From NCBI GenBank assembly GCA_936450465.1, contig OW388301.1, positions 17,961,523 through 18,025,522 on the forward strand: a DNA stretch of 64,000 nt, written 5' to 3'. The notes beneath the pieces are model-generated. The model saw only the letters and a list, made by a program, of their open reading frames with translations, had not been told where the DNA came from and did no database searches. This document shows, piece by piece, positions 25,187 through 37,322 of the stretch (position 1 is its first letter; each line of letters starts with the position of its first letter). The stretch comes from Gibbula magus (lineage: Eukaryota; Mollusca; Gastropoda; Trochida; Trochidae). Position numbers and translations under genes: made by a program.

Positions 25187-26508
25187 AAATATAGCAAATG
25201 TTCCTCAATCCTCATTAATCAAATATCAACATTGACATTCATTTTTAAATACCTGTTTAATATATTTAAATATATGTTTGTAGTCAGAAATTTACAAAAG
25301 ACAAGTAATTTTCCAATGTTTCAAGAGTTTATTTTATCATATTTATAACTGTATCATTCAGATTGGCTTTTGTATTATTCAAATGCTTTCAATTTGACTG
25401 CCTGTTTTAACTTTATATGCCTACGTACTGACTATACTGTCAGAATATACCGAACAGTAACAACAGTAGTTACAGCCGGACAGGACATGTTGTGGGACCT
25501 ATTTTATCAATAACTGACTTCGTTGATGGAATTGAATGTAACATTATTATACTAACATACGTCTCTTTGCAAACGACACGTGCATACAGCATGTATACAT
25601 GTGGAACTCACCGTAGCCATTGAGTCTCTCTCAATTAATCACTCGACCAAAAACAACACAATTAAAATGGAAAGAGTTACCTCCGCCCTCGCTCCCCGCT
25701 AGGAGGCTTACCCCAGTGACAACACTTCTTTCTTTGTCGCTGGACGTCCATTTTGCTAGCTCTCAGAGTTTTGCGATATTTGATTAAATACCCTCGGCCG
25801 AGGTTTCTAGTTTCTTTTGAGTTTTTTTAGTGTTTTTTGTATGTACTTTTGATGCTCTTCTTCCCCTGCATGGGTTTGGAGAGAGGATTTTGATTTCCAC
25901 AGTGTGCATCTCCACTGTAGCGGGTTATCTAGGTCAGCGCTTCTAGCTGCCTTGACTGGAGAGTTGTTCATTGCAACTCAGTGCTGGTTCGTGCGTGAGC
26001 GCTTAGCACGTGATTGTATGACTGTTGCTACTCGTCTATAGAATCCGTTAGGACACAGGTGTGTGTATCGCTTAGAAACAGTGTTTGGAAGACATATACC
26101 TATAAAGACCCTACCCTATTACTATATAAAAGGAAAGAAATGTAACCACCCCATGCTCATTCAAACTCATATTTCGCATGAAAAACTATTTTTTATGGCA
26201 CAGTTGATGACTACGGTACGAAAGCTAAATGATTTCTCTACTAAATGAGCTATATATGGTCAGAATCGGATAATTTTTTCATAAGTTATGCGACAAAGAC
26301 AGTCAGTAATCGCTACCTCGTGAATTCTAAGCCAATTTCGACCCTCACGAAAATCGGCAAACAGTCGTCTTTTAAAATCGTTTATTAATTCAAGCAATGT
26401 TGACAGCACCTATAAATCGGCAGAACTACAACGACAGAAATAAAAACCTACGCAAGAAGGCGCGGGAAGCTGTATATGTGATAATCTTGGTCAACTGAAT
26501 GTCAAGGT

Positions 26509-27572
26509 CATAATGGCTGAAATTTAGCGATGAGCGGACTGCATGGCGATGATTTGAGACAAAATGCTGTAGTACAGTTGGAGAAATGATATGTAGGTGT
26601 TGTAACATGTTTTTATTTCTGCAGTTTCACTCTGCGGTTAATCTTTATCTTAATCTTTATCTTAATCATTCTTGCTGGTTAGTGGACTTGACATCGGTCT
26701 TTTCTTCTGTTTCCCCCTACTTAAGGCTGTTAGGCTTTAGTCACCTGATGGACAGGTGCAAATAGGTACTCAAGCCTTAGGCATCGGCTACTAATTTAGA
26801 CATTTTATCGGTGATATTAGGTGACATTGTCTTCCGCCTTCGTTTGTACTAGTGCTTCGTTGTTCCGGCGTCATCTGCTGATGCCTGACTGGCCGCGTTG
26901 TTCATTGTTGACTTACTCTTTCGTGCTGGTTAGTGGATTTGACATGGGCTTCACCTTATTCTAGTGGCACTAGACTTTATCCACCTAACGGACAGCTGCA
27001 ATTAGACATTTGAGTCTTAGGCGTCAGCTGCCTACTAAGTCATAATGGCTGAAATTTAGCGATGAGCGGACTGCATGGCGATGATTTGAGACAAAATGCT
27101 GTAGTACAGTTGGAGAAATGATATGTAGGTGTTGTAACATGTTTTTATTTCTGCAGTTTCACTCTGCGGTTAATCTTTATCTTAATCTTTATCTTAATCA
27201 TTCTTGCTGGTTAGTGGACTTGACATCGGTCTTTTCTTCTGTTTCCCCCTACTTAAGGCTGTTAGGCTTTAGTCACCTGATGGACAGGTGCAAATAGGTA
27301 CTCGAGCCTTAGGCATCGGCTACTAATTTAGACATTTTATCGGTGATATTAGGTGACATTGTCTTCCGCCTTCGTTTGTACTAGTGCTTCGTTGTTCCGG
27401 CGTCATCTGCTGATGCCTGACTGGCCGCGTTGTTCATTGTTGACTTACTCTTTCGTGCTGGTTAGTGGATTTGACATGGGCTTCACCTTATTCTAGTGGC
27501 ACTAGACTTTATCCACCTAACGGACAGCTGCAATTAGACATTTGAGTCTTAGGCGTCAGCTGCCTACTAAGT
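26509..27572. repeat. 532-bp tandem duplication
   Basis: cataatggctgaaatttagc starts at 26509 and again at 27041. The two 532-bp copies differ by about one base (actcaagcc against actcgagcc), so the event is very recent. The rest of 25.7-28.4 kb is non-coding or decayed; a stretch near 27960-28060 and 55960-56060 has weak coding-like character in copy B (a 71-codon frame at 55873) that I cannot assign. Confidence 0.93.
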
Positions 27573-28453
27573 CATATTTATTCGATGGTACTAGGTGACA
27601 TTGTCTTCCGACTTCGTCTGTACTAGTGCTGCGTTGCTCCGATGTCGTCTGCTGGAACGTTGTGTGAGTGCGTGATTGTGTGTGCGCATGCGCCACCTGA
27701 CCTGCCTCGTTGTTTGTCGTTGACTTACACATTTGCGTTGGTTAGAGGACTTGACATCGGTCCTGTTTTCTATGGCTTCACCCTACTCAGATTAGTCACC
27801 TAATGGGTAGGTGCAATTAGGCCGCCGTGAGTCAATCAGCATGCTCAATAAGTCAGTGTCTGCCCAGTCAATTAGCGGTATGATCAACATTGTCCACTGT
27901 GAGTCAATCAGCACGCTCCCTAAACTTTGTTACTCGGTTCTCTATAGCCGTTAATTCGCTATACCCCAAATTTGTTGACCTTCAACCTCCGTCTATCTCA
28001 TCTACGATCTATCCCTCGTATGGGAGGGTTCGTCTCCTCTGTCCTGTTTGGGATTTGAGAGGGTAAACAGAGGTACGCCAGGGGAGACACAGACTATTTC
28101 TGACTCACTCCCCAATGAGTGTCAAGTTAGGAGATGGACAGAAGGCAGTTGGAATGTATCTCAGGTTGACAGTGCTTAACGTTTAATAGACCTCCCCCTC
28201 CTGTCCGACGAGCGCGGCAGGACGTTCAGCATTCCCTCTATCTCCTCCACATTAGACTCTTCTGATGAGGAGAATCGTCTCCTTCGTCTTTTTGGCCCCA
28301 CTCACAAACAACTGTCAAGGAGATAGACAAGAGGCAGTTAGATGGTACCGCTGACCTCAAGGTCCCTCCTGTCCCCAACACCTCCTTTGGGGAAGAGAGT
28401 TACCTTCACTGCTCTCGGGTTGTTGTGTTGTGTTGTGTTTTTAGTTAATTACC

Positions 28454-29839
28454 GTATATTACTGTGTATAAGACGACCCTGTGTATAAGACGACCCCCTT
28501 TCTCAGACCCCTAAAATCAGGTAAAAACCATGTAAGACGACCCCCTTCTAGCAATAATTGAAACAGGTCGACATGCCATGATGGGAAAACACGTTGGTAA
28601 GATTTGGTAACAGTAAGTTGATACCGGTAATTTTGTAAGTAACATGATATTTATAAATGTTTTGTTATGAACGTTTGTTTTTAAAAGAAATTGTTTTAAA
28701 TGTACCCTAAAATAAAAATATATATACGTTTACTTACAATGTTTGTTATTATTTTTTAATGATATGTCATTTTCTTGACAATTCAAGCAAAGCGAGTCAA
28801 CAATCTATCGTAAATTAATCCCGGCCATTTTAAAAAATCTAAACAAAGCCGATACTCCGTACACAGATTTAGAAGTCGCTTCAGTGTTTATATGATAAAA
28901 ATGGTGCGAAGAGCTTTGATAACCAAGCTTGATTGGGCATGCCCGAAGCCAAGCAAGATTTAATGTCTAGATTTCTATCGTAGTGTTGAATTAAAATGTA
29001 AATATGTGTCCCTTCTTATAAACAAAGTTGAACTAGTTGTATTTAATACTGCAGAATGCTGGTGAAAGGTTGGTAATGTTTGATAGCTGAAGTCAAGCCA
29101 TTATTTTTCATTCCAACTCTAGCTGATTCGCTTTACCGCTGATTCTCTATTACGGGGCTGTCAGTATTCGCTCCAAACATGTGTTATAGCGAGGGACCAC
29201 TCAATGCAGTAAACTTCTCAAGCTAAAAACGTGTTTATTTAACGTTGACCATGTAAACTACCACTTCAATCTAGAGAAGGATATACAAACCAATTACTGA
29301 TAAGTACACAACAAAGCTAAGATAATTACCGGATACGTTAATGAATCGATATCATTGCCCTGATTGGAATTAACATTACGTCAATGACACGTGTTTATCG
29401 AGATAAGCTTGTCAAGTTTATGAATGAATAGGTTAGTTGTAGAATTTCATTGGTTCACGTCATGAATGAATGGCTAAGTTGTAGAATTTCATTGGTCCAG
29501 GTCACTGAATTTATCGATCGTTTGCTTGACTGCTGGTACCACTTTTGGTACGTCAACCTATTATGTTTAAATGAATTATCAAATATATTTTATGTATTTA
29601 ACTCCAGATAGTAATAAAAAAAACACAATAATATATAAAAATTATAAAAGTATCTTTATTTCCATTTTGTAAGCACATCGATATTCTGTATTGCTGTTTC
29701 CGGTTTCAACATTGTGAGTTCGTCAATCAAGCTTCAAAATTTCTTCTTCTGAAACATAGCCCTTGTGTATAAGACAACCCCCTTCTTTGACCCCCTATTT
29801 TCTGGTATAAAAAGTCGTCTTATACACAGTAATATACGG
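28454..29839. mobile_element. 1.4-kb TIR element flanked by TA (Tc1/mariner-like target)
   Basis: The left end accgtatattactgtgtata plus agacgac and the right end are exact reverse complements over about 28 bp. Copy B at about 56249 has the uninterrupted site ttagttcattggtgacccc, so the flanks fit insertion at a TA. A second, shifted piece of the terminal motif (ctgtgtataagacgaccc) follows directly inside the left end, and tgtgtataagacaacccc lies inside the right end. No transposase frame is visible; it is non-autonomous. Confidence 0.82.
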
Positions 29840-29879
29840 TAGTGACCCCTAGGGTCTTTAACGGCGACTTCTCAGGGGC

Positions 29880-32152
29880 GGGGGTAGTGGAACCCTCAGG
29901 AGATATCACGTGATCACCTGGGCGAAAGGACGTGTTCACATCAGATCTCGTCTTCAACATAAATTATGATTATATTTGAACTTTTTAAACTCAAACTGAG
30001 ACATTAAACTGTTCTACAAGTTTCCGCAACTGAAACTAGTAGTTCAACTCTCAAACATGGTGTCGACCACTCCACCTTCAACGTCAACAGACACTGGCAG
30101 TGTGATAAGAAAATCACTAGACATTGTGAGGTCTGTTTTTGCAACACCAAAATTGTAATGATATGCCTTCCGCCATAACTCAAAATACAGTGCAATAAAA
30201 TTTGACTGACCGCCAATGCAAGCCGCCCTACACACGCATGTTGCCAACTGCACGCCGAAGGTAGTAGGCTACCCACCGATGGGCTATATGTATTATCCGT
30301 TGCATGCACTGCAACTTAGAAAAATTGGCAAGCATTGAAAAGCATGTATCCCGACTCGATGTTATTGAGAAAGACATTCATGGTATCAAAACGAATGTTG
30401 CCAAACTGGAACTTAAAGTTCAAGCTCTGGACGAATTGCAGAATGACGTGAGGGGTGTAGAAGCTCGCACCAAATACATCAGTGATACATTCGACGACTG
30501 GAAGTTTGATATTGACAATATGAAGAGTGACATTGCTGTGTTAAATAAAAAGACAGGTGCCTTAGACGATCTACAGATACAAAACCTTATTTTGAAAGAA
30601 TCTCTGATCGATCAACGGTGCAGATAGATGCGCCATAATCTCATTTTTACCAATATAAAGGAAAGTTTGTCTGTTGTAAGGGGCAAGATTGACCAACACT
30701 TCGGGATTGAAGACACAGAAAAGGTGCCTAAAGACTTCATTGATAAACAGCTGAAGTTTGATAGCTAACATCTCTAGTTTAAGCGTGTACACAGGATAGG
30801 TCGGAGACGCACCACTCGATACGCTGGTGAGACTGTCAAACCCAGACCGATCATTGCCAAATTCCTTGTCACAAAAGAGAGAGAGACGCAATCAAGAGAC
30901 GTGGTAAAATGTTAGCTGGTAAGCCCTACAGAATATCAGAGCAGTTTCTGGAGGAAGTGTCAGAATATCGAAGAAATGTACTGATGACCTTAATGAAAGT
31001 GGCAAAGCTGAGAAAAAGAGAGCACACATCGTTGTTGATAAGTTATATGTCGATAACCGTCTTCAGTCCGTACCCGAGCCTCCCCCATACAGAGCCTCAT
31101 CAAATATAACATCGAGGACCGGTAACCGCGGTGCAGAGGACTACACGCAATAGGGGCGTGACGGTGGTCAGGAGTCTCCATGCACTGTCTGACTCTAGCT
31201 CACACAGTGAAAGTGTAGTAACTGATTAAAATGATCGCACTTATTCATTTCAGGAAGGTGTTCGTTTAGTTAGTTTGAACTGTTGTGGTTGGCGTAATCG
31301 ACTCAAGTGTTCCAAGTTTATTTGAAACAAAAACTGACTCTACATTAAGATGGTTATACATTATTTGTACAACATCGCTCAAAAGCATAAAGCCATTCTG
31401 GTGTGAGAAACAATCTTGTTCAACAATTTTACGTTAAGATAATGAATATATTCTGTGGTTCAAAATCTCGAAGAAGCTGCTCAATATCCCTCAGGATATG
31501 GAAACTGGAGTAGTGTTACTGCTACTTTCTCTATGACAAATATTGTTATAAATAAGGATGAACCTCCACATGAGATTTTAAATACTTCTGAAAATAGAAT
31601 AAGCCGGTACCAGAGAGATGGAACTAGTTTATTCCGCTATAACATTGACGTGGTAGCTATTGACTAATTGAGAGAAAGAAGTGATACGATTTGCTTTGAC
31701 AGTGTTGATGTAGATGGTGTTCGGCAAGGGGAAATTTATCTCCATTGCTATTCTCGAATTTTCTCAATGATTTAGATATTTACCTTGAATCCAAAGGTTG
31801 TAAGGGCGTTGATGTTGATGACTCACCGGCAAAAGCCGACGAGTAGCATTATTTATTGAAATGTCAAGTTTTTGACAATATAAGATATCATTATATGCCG
31901 ATTTACTACACTAACTGGCCGAATCGTATGAAATTTAAACTATTGCTTATCGTAAAAAAAACTACGCAACACTTAAGAATTTGTCACGTTTTATTACAGT
32001 TATTAATAACGCCATGAACTATGATCTGTGATAACTAACTACCAATCACTCCCATGTGATCACAACATTTTGTTATTATGTAATTTTTTTTACTGTTCAT
32101 GTACCGCCAATGGTGGTTTGTTGGAAATAAAGCTTGACTTGACTTGACTTGA
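29880..32152 (+). mobile_element. LINE with L1-type ORF1, internally deleted
   Basis: ORF1 remains (30304-31160) are followed by a scrap of endonuclease (VRLVSLNCCGWRNRLKC from 31260), then a reverse-transcriptase scrap (GVRQGE at 31718, then a frame change to FSIFLNDLDIYLESKG) and a 3' tail aataaagcttgacttgactt ending at about 32152. Most of the endonuclease and reverse transcriptase is missing. The (cttga)n tail is a typical LINE end. The same deleted form is present at 56400-58678, so the deletion is older than the large duplication. It cannot move by itself. Confidence 0.75.
30304..31160 (+). pseudogene. LINE ORF1 (coiled coil, RRM-like, C-terminal domain), broken
   Basis: Frame 30304-30627 gives a heptad-rich coiled coil (HVSRLDVIEKDIHG, KTNVAKLELKVQALDELQN). 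After a stop the RRM-like part continues with NLIFTNIKESLS, then KRVHRIGR and KPRPIIAKFL, and 30909-31109 gives KPYRISEQFLEEVSEYRRN. This order is that of L1-type ORF1 RNA chaperones (Transposase_22-like), which form trimers on LINE RNA. At least three stops or shifts interrupt it. The copy at 56808-57666 is broken differently and keeps more of the N-terminus (56356-56823). Confidence 0.72.
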
Positions 32153-32480
32153 ATTAACACTTGCCTTGTGGTCCAGCTAGTCCTAGCGGACCAGTCTAAC
32201 ATTCCCCCCTTAAGGGGGAGAGTTACCTTCTCTGCTCTCGGGTTGTCTAGCAGCCCGCCTCCTTCAGTGGCATGCTGGCTACGGTGAGTTATCAACTAGA
32301 GTATGTACGTTTTTGTTTAAACAGTACAGTTAAGCGGCACTAATACTTTTAAGGATATACAAACTGTATACTGTATAAAATTTCCGTAATTTCATGAATT
32401 AGGAAATTTCAGGAATTAACATTAATTCATCAAAACAAAACCATTTGTCTCTTGTTTCTCTCTACTAGATGAGTCCACTC
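32153..32480. other. Spacer between two LINE relics
   Basis: Holds gagagttaccttctctgctctcgggttgt, split here by substitutions, which is similar to 28390-28425 (agagttaccttcactgctctcgggttg). The two may be fragments of one untranslated region of a mobile element. No coding frame. Confidence 0.4.
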
Positions 32481-32505
32481 TCTCTCAACTACCACTACAC
32501 TGATA

Positions 32506-33336
32506 TGCAAACACTGCAAGAAAAACCTCATCGGGACAAAAGCTTTCACTAAGCATGAAAAGACATGCGGAGGCAATAACATTGTTAAACCTATGACATC
32601 AATCTTCAAATGTTCTTAATGCAACAAGGAATACAAGAACCAGGCATGTTGCAAGAAACATTTCAAGTCCTGTAAGGTATAACAATAGGCAGCAACCAAA
32701 TCACAGGTGGATATTGTAACAAAGAAGAACAATCCGCCAAGAAAACCCAGACACCATCATAAGGGTAAACCACTTCACCCAGAGCGCCTTAAGGTCATCA
32801 TTTGGAAAGCTGTCAACAAAAGCGACAGTAAAAATGACATCACTAAAAGAGTAAGGAACATCTTTCATAACCCCAAGGACACTCAGGTGTTCATCAGAGG
32901 CATACACAAATACAAGAGAGTGGAGGTTTGGTATAAGAACAGGACAGAAACAGAAGCTTCCTTCATCCAATTTAACTCTCTCTGTAGGAAACTAAAAATG
33001 CCTTACTTTTGCACAATTGGCACTGACTATCAAGACCGAGTAGAGAAGAGAAGCAATGAGACTCGGGATCATAGTACATCAATCCAAATTGACACCAATC
33101 AAGCTCACCAATATGGGACTGATGAAAACGATGATGGAATGGATGGAAAAGAGAATACTCCAGTTACCAACATCAAACTGCTTCAATGGAATGCATCATC
33201 ATTGAAAAACAAGATAGATGAAGTCAAGCTTTTCTTTGCACAGCACAATATTGATATTGCATGTATTAGCGAAACAAGACTACCAGATGATAAACATGGG
33301 AAAAGAAGATCAAAGGCTACCAAATTCAAAATGTAG
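32506..33336 (+). pseudogene. LINE N-terminus: zinc fingers and start of AP endonuclease
   Basis: CKHCKKNLIGTKAFTKHEKTC (32506-32568) and a second finger, with a stop inside, at 32608-32676 are followed by a basic linker (KKNNPPRKPRHHHKGK) and the frame 32707-33336. Its end has QWNASSLKNKIDE and IACISETRL, the first two conserved blocks of LINE apurinic endonucleases, which nick target DNA. A frameshift at about 33294 moves the reading into GGGVAIIARNNFGVS. The frameshift bases differ in copy B (59822), so each copy decayed separately here. Confidence 0.78.
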
Positions 33337-33474
33337 CAAGGCCAAACAAAGAAGGAGGTGGAGTAGCAATTATTGCTAGAAATAACTTTGGCGTATCCAA
33401 CATTTCACATCACTACTCAACAGGTTGTGAATTTATTACAACAGACGTTACCATCACTCCTCAAACAACAGTGA

Positions 33475-33792
33475 AGGGGCGGGATAGCGCAGTGGTTAGC
33501 GCGTTCGGCTTCGGATCAAGAGGTCCGGGGTTCGAATCCCGCCAGGGGCACGGCAACTTTGTCTGCAGTAGAGAACTGTTCTACACGCAGTAAGGTTTGG
33601 GTGCAATGCTTCACTGAATTTCAGAGTAGTACCACCCATGGTTCGCTAGTTCCAGCCGCTGCTCGCAGGTTTCACCGCAGTGCATAGCCACATGGCGTTG
33701 CGGGCTTTCTTCCTGCCATAATACTAGCAGCCGCGATATAAGTGAAATACTCTTGAAAGCGGCGTTAAACCCCAACTCACTCACTCACTCAC
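33475..33792 (+). mobile_element. Full-length SINE inserted in the LINE, with empty site in copy B
   Basis: Head: tagcgcagtggttagcgcg (A-box region), a cttcggatc loop like tRNA-Arg(TCG), B-box ggttcgaatcc at 33531-33541. Middle: gtagagaactgttctacacg and gcatagccacatggcg. Tail: gcggcgttaaacccc plus (ctca)n. The 14-bp repeat tcaaacaacagtga flanks it at 33461-33474 and 33793-33806. At 59982-60005 the LINE reads through the same 14 bp once. It is the best-preserved SINE in the window and has intact polymerase III boxes. Confidence 0.95.
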
Positions 33793-34075
33793 TCAAACAA
33801 CAGTGACAGTCACTTCCTTCTATGCCCCCAATGGCTGCCGTAAGATCCTCTACTGAGACATCACAAACATGCTATTCTGATGGGAGACTTCAACGCTAAA
33901 CACCCAACTTGGTCCGGCACTAAGGTGAACAACTCATGGACTGGATAACGGGTTCAGATTATGTCATCCTGAACCAGGATCCACCCATATACCAACATCA
34001 TGGCACAGGCATCACTGATACCTTGGACATCATATAGTCACTGATGATCTCGTAGCCAAATCTCATGATTGGCAA

Positions 34076-35142
34076 ATGGTAGAAGAATTGGACAGCGATC
34101 ATTTTCCAATACTAATGGACATACAAATCACCGGAGCCTCGATCTCAGAGGCTCAAATACCAAGGTTAACCATAAAGAAAGGAAACAGAGACATGTTTAC
34201 TAGACAGGCTGGCATCTTAGCACGAACAGCAATCACTGAGTGGGAAAGCAGCAGTGTGAACAATAAAATCGAATGCCTAACAAACTGCAACATATCAGCC
34301 GACTTCGGAGCTGCTAATGACTTCACCAGTCAGGAGCGCACTATCATCAATAATCTTGACATGTTGGAAGAAGAAAAGGATGAATGTGATACACCCTTCA
34401 CACTCAGAGAACTTAACATGGCAATAGAAAACCTTAAGAACACTGCACCAGGGGAAGATCAAGTCCACAACCAAATGATCCATGATCTCCCATATCACTG
34501 TAAAGACATGATCCTAGATGTTTTCAACGAAATCTGGGAAGATGGCAACTATCTACAGCCATGGAAAATCAGTTGTATCATCCTATTCTGAAACTAAACA
34601 AAGACAAGTATGTCATCAAGTCATACAGACCAGTAGCCCTAACATCTTGCCTTGGGAAACTAATGGAAAGACTAGTCAACACCAGGCTGACATGGACATT
34701 ACATCGAGACCAGGCCTTTCATTCCACCCAATGCGGCTTTAGGCCAAAGTCAGGTACAATCGATGCTCTACTGCAATTAACAGAACAATGCCATCAAGGT
34801 TTGTACAACAAAGGATATGTGGCGATAGTCCTTCTTGATCTGGAGGGAGCTTTTGACAAGGTCTGGTGGACAGGAATATTCTACAAAGCTGCTACCGTAG
34901 GAATTCGAGGGCGGATGTTGAAATGGATTAGAGGCTTCTTGAAAGATCGATATCTGAAGGTGAAGGTTGGAGGAGAAATCTCAAGCCAATTTGAAATAAA
35001 CTCTGGCACACCACAAGGAGCAGTAATCAGCCCAATTCTTTTCAACCCCATGATGTATGACTTTCCCTCGGAAGTTACACCAGACTGTAGCCAAGTAACC
35101 TTTGCAGATGATGGTACTGTATTTTGTAGAGGAAGGTTGTAA
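34076..35142 (+). pseudogene. LINE endonuclease end and reverse transcriptase
   Basis: SDHFPILMDI at about 34095 is the last endonuclease motif (SDH). The linker 34170-34590 includes APGEDQVHNQMI, the usual entry to the polymerase. After a one-base shift at about 34590 the reverse transcriptase continues: ALTSCLGKLMERLVN, GFRPKSGTIDAL, VAIVLLDLEGAFDKVWW (first catalytic Asp), GTPQGAVISPILFN and FADDGTVF (catalytic Asp pair, F in place of Y). A stop follows at 35140. The order and spacing are those of non-LTR polymerases of the I/Jockey group. Confidence 0.82.
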
Positions 35143-35159
35143 ATCAACTCAACACTTCC

Positions 35160-36365
35160 ATGCAGAGGGTGCAAACATGGTCAGACAAGTGGAAGTTAGT
35201 CTTGTCGGAGGAGAAGACAGAATACACTGTTATCACTCGAAGGAGAAAACATCCAATCCCTCTGGAAGACCTGGGAATAACTCTGAAAGGCAGGAAGATT
35301 AAATACAACAAAAAACGAAAGATCTTGGGAATCACCTTGGACCAAACTGTGAGCTGGAAAGACCATATCAATCAGCTAGCTAATGCCTGTAGCAAAATAC
35401 TCAACCTCATGAAAGTAATCGCCTCTCAAGAATGGGGAGCAGACTTCAGACTGTGTTCCTCTGCTGGAAAATGCCATATGTTCAAACTGTACAAGATCCA
35501 GAATCAAGCCCTAAGACTCATTACAGGCGCTCTAAGAACAACCTCAATAGCTGCATTACAAGTAGAAGCAGACATTCAACCACTGGAACTCTATTTTGAG
35601 ACATGCATTATGAAGAAATTCATCACCTCTCACTTTCTTCTAAGCAATATGCCAGGCCATATAAAGAAGAACTGTGCACCAAGTTCTCTCTATAAAAGAG
35701 CAAAGCGACTACTGAAAAAGACAGACATTAAATTCCCCAAAGTACCGTCGCAAATCCCTAGTACTGCTATAGTCAACAGCATACCACCTTGGAACTGGTC
35801 ACCACCATCTATAGCAGAAACAATACCAGGCAACCTATCAAAGGCAGACAATCCAACAACTCTTGCTCAAGCTTCTCTTGGAATGATAAACACCCTCTAT
35901 CGGGGAAACAACTTGATATTTACAGATGGCTCTCTTTCCCAAGTGGAAGGAAGGGCAGGTGCAGGAATAAACTTCCAAACAGACAAGAGAGAAATAATCA
36001 TTCCTCTGGCACATTCATCTATCCTTGAGGCAGAATTGGTTGCTATTCACCGAGCTGTTCAGGATCTCAACGACACTGAACAAGTGCCAGATCACAAGAT
36101 CACCATTTTCACAGACTCGCTATCCTCCCTGCATGCACTACAGTCCTACAAGCCGACACAGTATTACCATCTGTGCTCAGATATCACTCAAGGAATGCTG
36201 ACATCTCAATCATGTATTCAACTACAGTGGATACCCAGTCATGTGGGAATTCGAGGCAATGAAGAGGCAGACAGACTAGCCAGCCTTGCAGCAATCAGTG
36301 GGCCAGTTGACAAAGATGTACCATCTCTACTACTATCATCAACACCATCAAACGCAATGCAATGA
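35160..36365 (+). pseudogene. LINE thumb region and RNase H
   Basis: The frame of 401 codons starts in the thumb (WSDKWKLVLSEEKTEYTVI, LDQTVSWKDHI) and, after an apparent in-frame loss near residue 100 (RLCSSAGK joins to FKLYKIQNQALRLITG), reaches RNase H: IFTDGSLS, EAELVAIHRAV, IFTDSLSSLHAL and WIPSHVGIRGNEEADRLA. All four acidic catalytic positions of RNase H are present. The frame is closed at 36365 and resumes shifted downstream, ending with CTICQEGEETIEHDLLRC (36549-36602), a CCHC-type finger. Confidence 0.82.
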
Positions 36366-36803
36366 AAAGTGGATGAAGCAGTGGCATGAGTCCGACAAAG
36401 GCAGAGAGTATCACAAGATCCAACCTCTAAGAAATTTGTGCTGGTATAAAACTCTCGCCAGGAAAGATCAGGTCCAATTGACAAGGCTGAAACTCGTCAC
36501 TTTCCATGCCAATCTTATCTCCATCGCTTCAATTTGACAGTCACCCCAATGTGCACCATCTGCCAGGAAGGAGAAGAGACCATAGAGCACGACCTACTAA
36601 GATGTCCAGCTCTACAGCAGGCAAGGAACATAAACCAATTAGTCCCTCTTGAGGACATATTCAAAAATCAAAACAACGAATGGGCCTCCATTACCAACAT
36701 GATCAAGGAAAGAAGGGAAAGGATACGTGCAAGGGCTCTTACCGACGGAGGCACGGACTAACACCAGTAACCAGTAACATAGATGATTTCATCAAAAGTA
36801 GAG

Positions 36804-37322
36804 TGTTCTAGAGTCATTGGTTTCTGAGATGAAAAATAAACATTTAAATGAACCCCTTTCAAAATCCAAGTATCAAAATTTCAATAATGAAATTTGCAAA
36901 TCATAATCTACATCTTTAAAAGTACACACTACCCAGCTTTCTGGATATCTCCTTTTGCTGGTTCATGAGAAGAAGTCGTTTAAAGCTTTTAGGGTGAACC
37001 CCTGCAAAGTTCATATTTCATAATTTATCTCAACCAAATTTACAAACTTATATCTCCATTCCACAAAGATGTTAATGACAAAATTTCAGATTCCTATATC
37101 AAACGCTTTCGGAGAAGAAGTCGCTTAAAGGTTTTACTTATAAAGCCTCTGGCGGCCATATTTGTGGGAGTTGGAATTCATGACCCTTGGGTGCCAGGTA
37201 CAACCCCAACAAATGACAGCTTTGCTGATGTAGAGGTTTTGGAGGAGAAGATGAAAATGTGAAACGTTTACGGACGACGCTAGAAGGACGGCGGACCTAG
37301 CCTTTCAGGCCTGATGAGCTAA
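36804..37322 (+). mobile_element. Helentron-like 3' part, family 1
   Basis: Diverged core units with gagaagaagtcg (36968, 37112) and aatttcagat are followed by acgtttacggacgacgc, gcggacctagcc and the terminal ggcctgatgag then CTAA at 37319-37322. The (ggac)n track is reduced. The 3' end of the LINE abuts it, so the LINE may have inserted into this element. Confidence 0.65.

Larger units (their letters stand above)
25467..34106. repeat. Large duplication, block A2 (matches 54089-60308)
   Basis: From gttacagccg the sequence is colinear with 54089-60308 up to cagcgatcatttt at 34106. Copy A has in addition a 532-bp tandem duplication, a TA-flanked element at 28454-29839 and a SINE at 33475-33792; copy B has several deletions and a small inversion. 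Confidence 0.94.
32490..36803 (+). mobile_element. RNase H-bearing LINE (I/Nimb/Ingi-like), nearly full length but dead
   Basis: On the plus strand the order is C2H2-like zinc fingers, AP endonuclease, reverse transcriptase, RNase H and a C-terminal CCHC-type finger. RNase H places it in the I group or relatives rather than Jockey, CR1 or L1; assignment to a clade needs a tree. The 3' end is near 36800 where a Helentron-like sequence begins. It carries stops, frameshifts, an in-frame loss in the thumb region and a SINE insertion. Copy B (59020-60308) stops in the region between endonuclease and reverse transcriptase. Confidence 0.82.

Noticed and set aside
30004..30309. Minus-strand frame of 101 codons
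   Set aside because: It is the antisense shadow of the LINE ORF1 N-terminal region, which is better supported on the plus strand.
33475..33550. Functional tRNA-Arg gene
   Set aside because: The sequence continues into a SINE body and tail, has a target-site duplication and imperfect stems.
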